DNA of 5,779 bases from an uncultured Mucispirillum sp. (GTDB taxonomy: Bacteria; Chrysiogenota; Deferribacteres; Deferribacterales; Mucispirillaceae). Made by a program: the position numbers and the translations under genes. Every line of letters begins with the position of its first letter. The stretch's first letter is position 1. Of the stretch, positions 4,828 through 5,779 are shown one piece after another. Under the pieces are notes generated by a model. That model did not search any database. It saw only the letters and a list, made by a program, of their open reading frames with translations, and was not told where the DNA came from. Location: positions 1 through 5,779 of the forward strand of contig CAMEZN010000129.1 of assembly GCA_945947845.1 (NCBI GenBank), written 5' to 3'.

Positions 4828-5547
4828 TTATAACAACTTTCTGATACAGTCTATCCCTGCTTGATTATACCTAAATGCTTCTATTTCTTTATTAGTGTAT
4901 TTAGCTTTATCAATAAACCATTTACCATACTTTTCATTTTTCAAATTGTTTAAGTTCGCTATCCTGCCTACTTTATTTGCAGAAATACCTAATATTTTAC
5001 CTGCTTCTTCAGCTGTATAATAATGTTCTGTCCGTTCTGGCAGTGGCAGAATATTTTCACCTGTTAATTCTTTCACTGCATAACTGTCTAGTATTTGCGA
5101 ATATCTGCCGTCACATTTATTTCTATATAAATCAGAAAACTCTTTTAATAATTGTGCTTTGTATAACTTATCTTTTTCAGAAAGTTCTGTAAACTGGGAT
5201 ACTGGTTTTTGAATGGAATAACTACCTGTTTTTCTAATAGCAGGCAACACTTCAGAAGTGACCCATTTACGAAAAGGTTTAGCATTAGGTTTGTCAGAGC
5301 GAAGAATTAATGCATACAAACCACTCTCATTAATAACTGCTACATTTCTATTTTGTGACCATCCGTCCAATCTAACTGGACAGGTACTTTTTTCATCTTC
5401 ATCTAATTTTGATACTGCATCACGATACTTAGATATCCCTAATATTTCACATACTTCTTTTGCTATGAACCATGCTTCACCATCTTTACTAATAAGATTA
5501 ATGATATTGCTGTTAAAATTAAAAACTTGAATATTATTTTGAATCAT
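4828..5547 (-). CDS. BRO-N domain antirepressor-type phage protein
   Basis: The 239-aa protein begins with a BRO-N domain (about 4-110). Its marks are G23-E-A-W-F-I-A-K-E-V-C-E-I-L-G37, the L48-D-E-D-E-K turn, N73-E-S-G-L-Y-A-L-I-L-R-S, and the closing K90-P-F-R-K-W-V-T-S-E-V-L-P-A-I-R105-K-T-G-S-Y. A charged helical linker (about 115-165) leads to a C-terminal helix-turn-helix-like region, Y176-Y-T-A-E-E-A-G-K-I-L-G-I-S-A-N-K-V-G (176-194), with a following K-W-F-I segment like phage antirepressor C-termini. BRO/antirepressor proteins are known to bind DNA or phage repressors in temperate phages, and similar genes often sit beside type I restriction-modification genes. ATG at 5547 has a near-ideal AAGGAG (5554-5559) at 6 nt. 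Both domains appear intact. It is separated from the upstream restriction-type gene by a terminator, so it is probably transcribed on its own. Target unknown. Confidence 0.85.
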   Translation of the reverse strand: MIQNNIQVFNFNSNIINLISKDGEAWFIAKEVCEILGISKYRDAVSKLDEDEKSTCPVRLDGWSQNRNVAVINESGLYALILRSDKPNAKPFRKWVTSEVLPAIRKTGSYSIQKPVSQFTELSEKDKLYKAQLLKEFSDLYRNKCDGRYSQILDSYAVKELTGENILPLPERTEHYYTAEEAGKILGISANKVGRIANLNNLKNEKYGKWFIDKAKYTNKEIEAFRYNQAGIDCIRKLL

Positions 5548-5607
5548 ATTTCACTCCTTATTTTTAATTATTAATAAACAAGGAATGTTACATTTAAAAA
5601 CAGGTAT

Positions 5608-5633
5608 AAAAAAAGCTCCCTAGTAGGAGCTTT
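5608..5633 (-). terminator. Intrinsic terminator of the restriction-type gene
   Basis: On the reverse strand AAAGCTCC pairs perfectly with GGAGCTTT (8 bp, 6-nt loop TACTAG), in a T-run of seven (5608-5614). It lies 26 nt after the stop of the partial gene at 5660 and upstream of the BRO gene. Confidence 0.9.
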
Positions 5634-5659
5634 CTTGTAAATAAAGTGAGATAGATTTT

Positions 5660-5779
5660 TCATATTGTATTTCCATAAGGTAAAGATTTAATATAATTTT
5701 CCATATACTCCCAGTCTGGTTCATGTTGACTATTAGCAGGCAGACTTATTTTTTCTGATTTTATTAAATTTATTGTTCT
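5660..5779 (-). CDS. C-terminal end of a restriction-modification specificity (S)-like subunit, cut by the window edge
   Basis: Reading the reverse strand from the right edge gives 39 codons ending in TGA (5660-5662). The fragment contains K-I-S-L-P-A-N-S, then PDWEYMENYIKSLPYGN close to the C-terminus. An 'IxLP...PDWxYMExYIxxLPY' ending is, from my knowledge of the families, typical of the last residues of type I or BcgI/type IIG-like specificity domains. The 'LP' strand and final helix close the target-recognition region there. The match rests on a short tail only, and the catalytic or methyltransferase part, if any, lies beyond the window. A strong terminator follows, so the R-M operon ends here. 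Family call moderate; that it is a real coding end is well supported by frame, composition and terminator. Confidence 0.65.
   Translation of the reverse strand, partial: RTINLIKSEKISLPANSQHEPDWEYMENYIKSLPYGNTI

Noticed and set aside
4977..5530. Two forward-strand open frames opposite the BRO gene.
   Set aside because: They lie wholly antisense to an intact BRO-N protein and show no recognisable protein features.

Overview
The window is a strongly AT-rich piece of bacterial DNA using the standard code: TGA stops genes and TGG encodes Trp, which excludes most mollicutes. Short intergenic regions, TTGACT/TATATT-type promoters, terminators ending in seven T's and a protein repertoire rich in Lys, Asn and Ile fit a low-GC anaerobe. 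Brachyspira is my best guess, from the promoter style and the look of the restriction-type and BRO proteins. This is an inference, not something the sequence proves. No rRNA, tRNA, CRISPR array, transposase or core housekeeping gene is visible, and the content looks like an accessory, defence-type or prophage-derived region.

Left to right: (1) a forward Panacea/SocA-like (DUF4065) protein, 42-629, whose frame is open to the left edge. (2) Converging on it, a tight three-gene reverse operon of unrecognised small proteins (79, 135 and 115 aa; 1696 down to 672), driven by a visible promoter with a palindromic operator-like site. (3) A gene-free stretch at 1697-2006 crowded with palindromes and ATAAC/GTTAT half-sites. 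(4) A large reverse gene, 2007-3980, for a 657-aa protein with a GHKL (HSP90/MORC-type) ATPase at the N-terminus and a Shedu-like PD-(D/E)XK nuclease-type domain at the C-terminus. (5) A 205-bp divergent intergenic region with a perfect 13-bp-arm inverted repeat nested in a second, outer inverted repeat. (6) A forward 91-aa single-pass membrane protein with its own promoter. (7) A bidirectional terminator. (8) A reverse 80-aa glycine-rich orphan ORF whose ribosome-binding site lies inside a terminator hairpin. (9) A reverse BRO-N antirepressor-type gene, 4828-5547. (10) The C-terminal 39 codons of a reverse gene entering from the right edge, resembling the tail of a restriction-modification specificity (S) subunit.

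Taken together, the window reads as a piece of a defence/conflict island: an R-M specificity tail, a BRO protein, a GHKL-nuclease fusion and a Panacea-domain protein, mixed with orphan small genes. The most promising candidate for an uncharacterised system is the GHKL-nuclease fusion together with its divergent small membrane protein and the palindromic region between them. That the two genes work together is inferred only from position.
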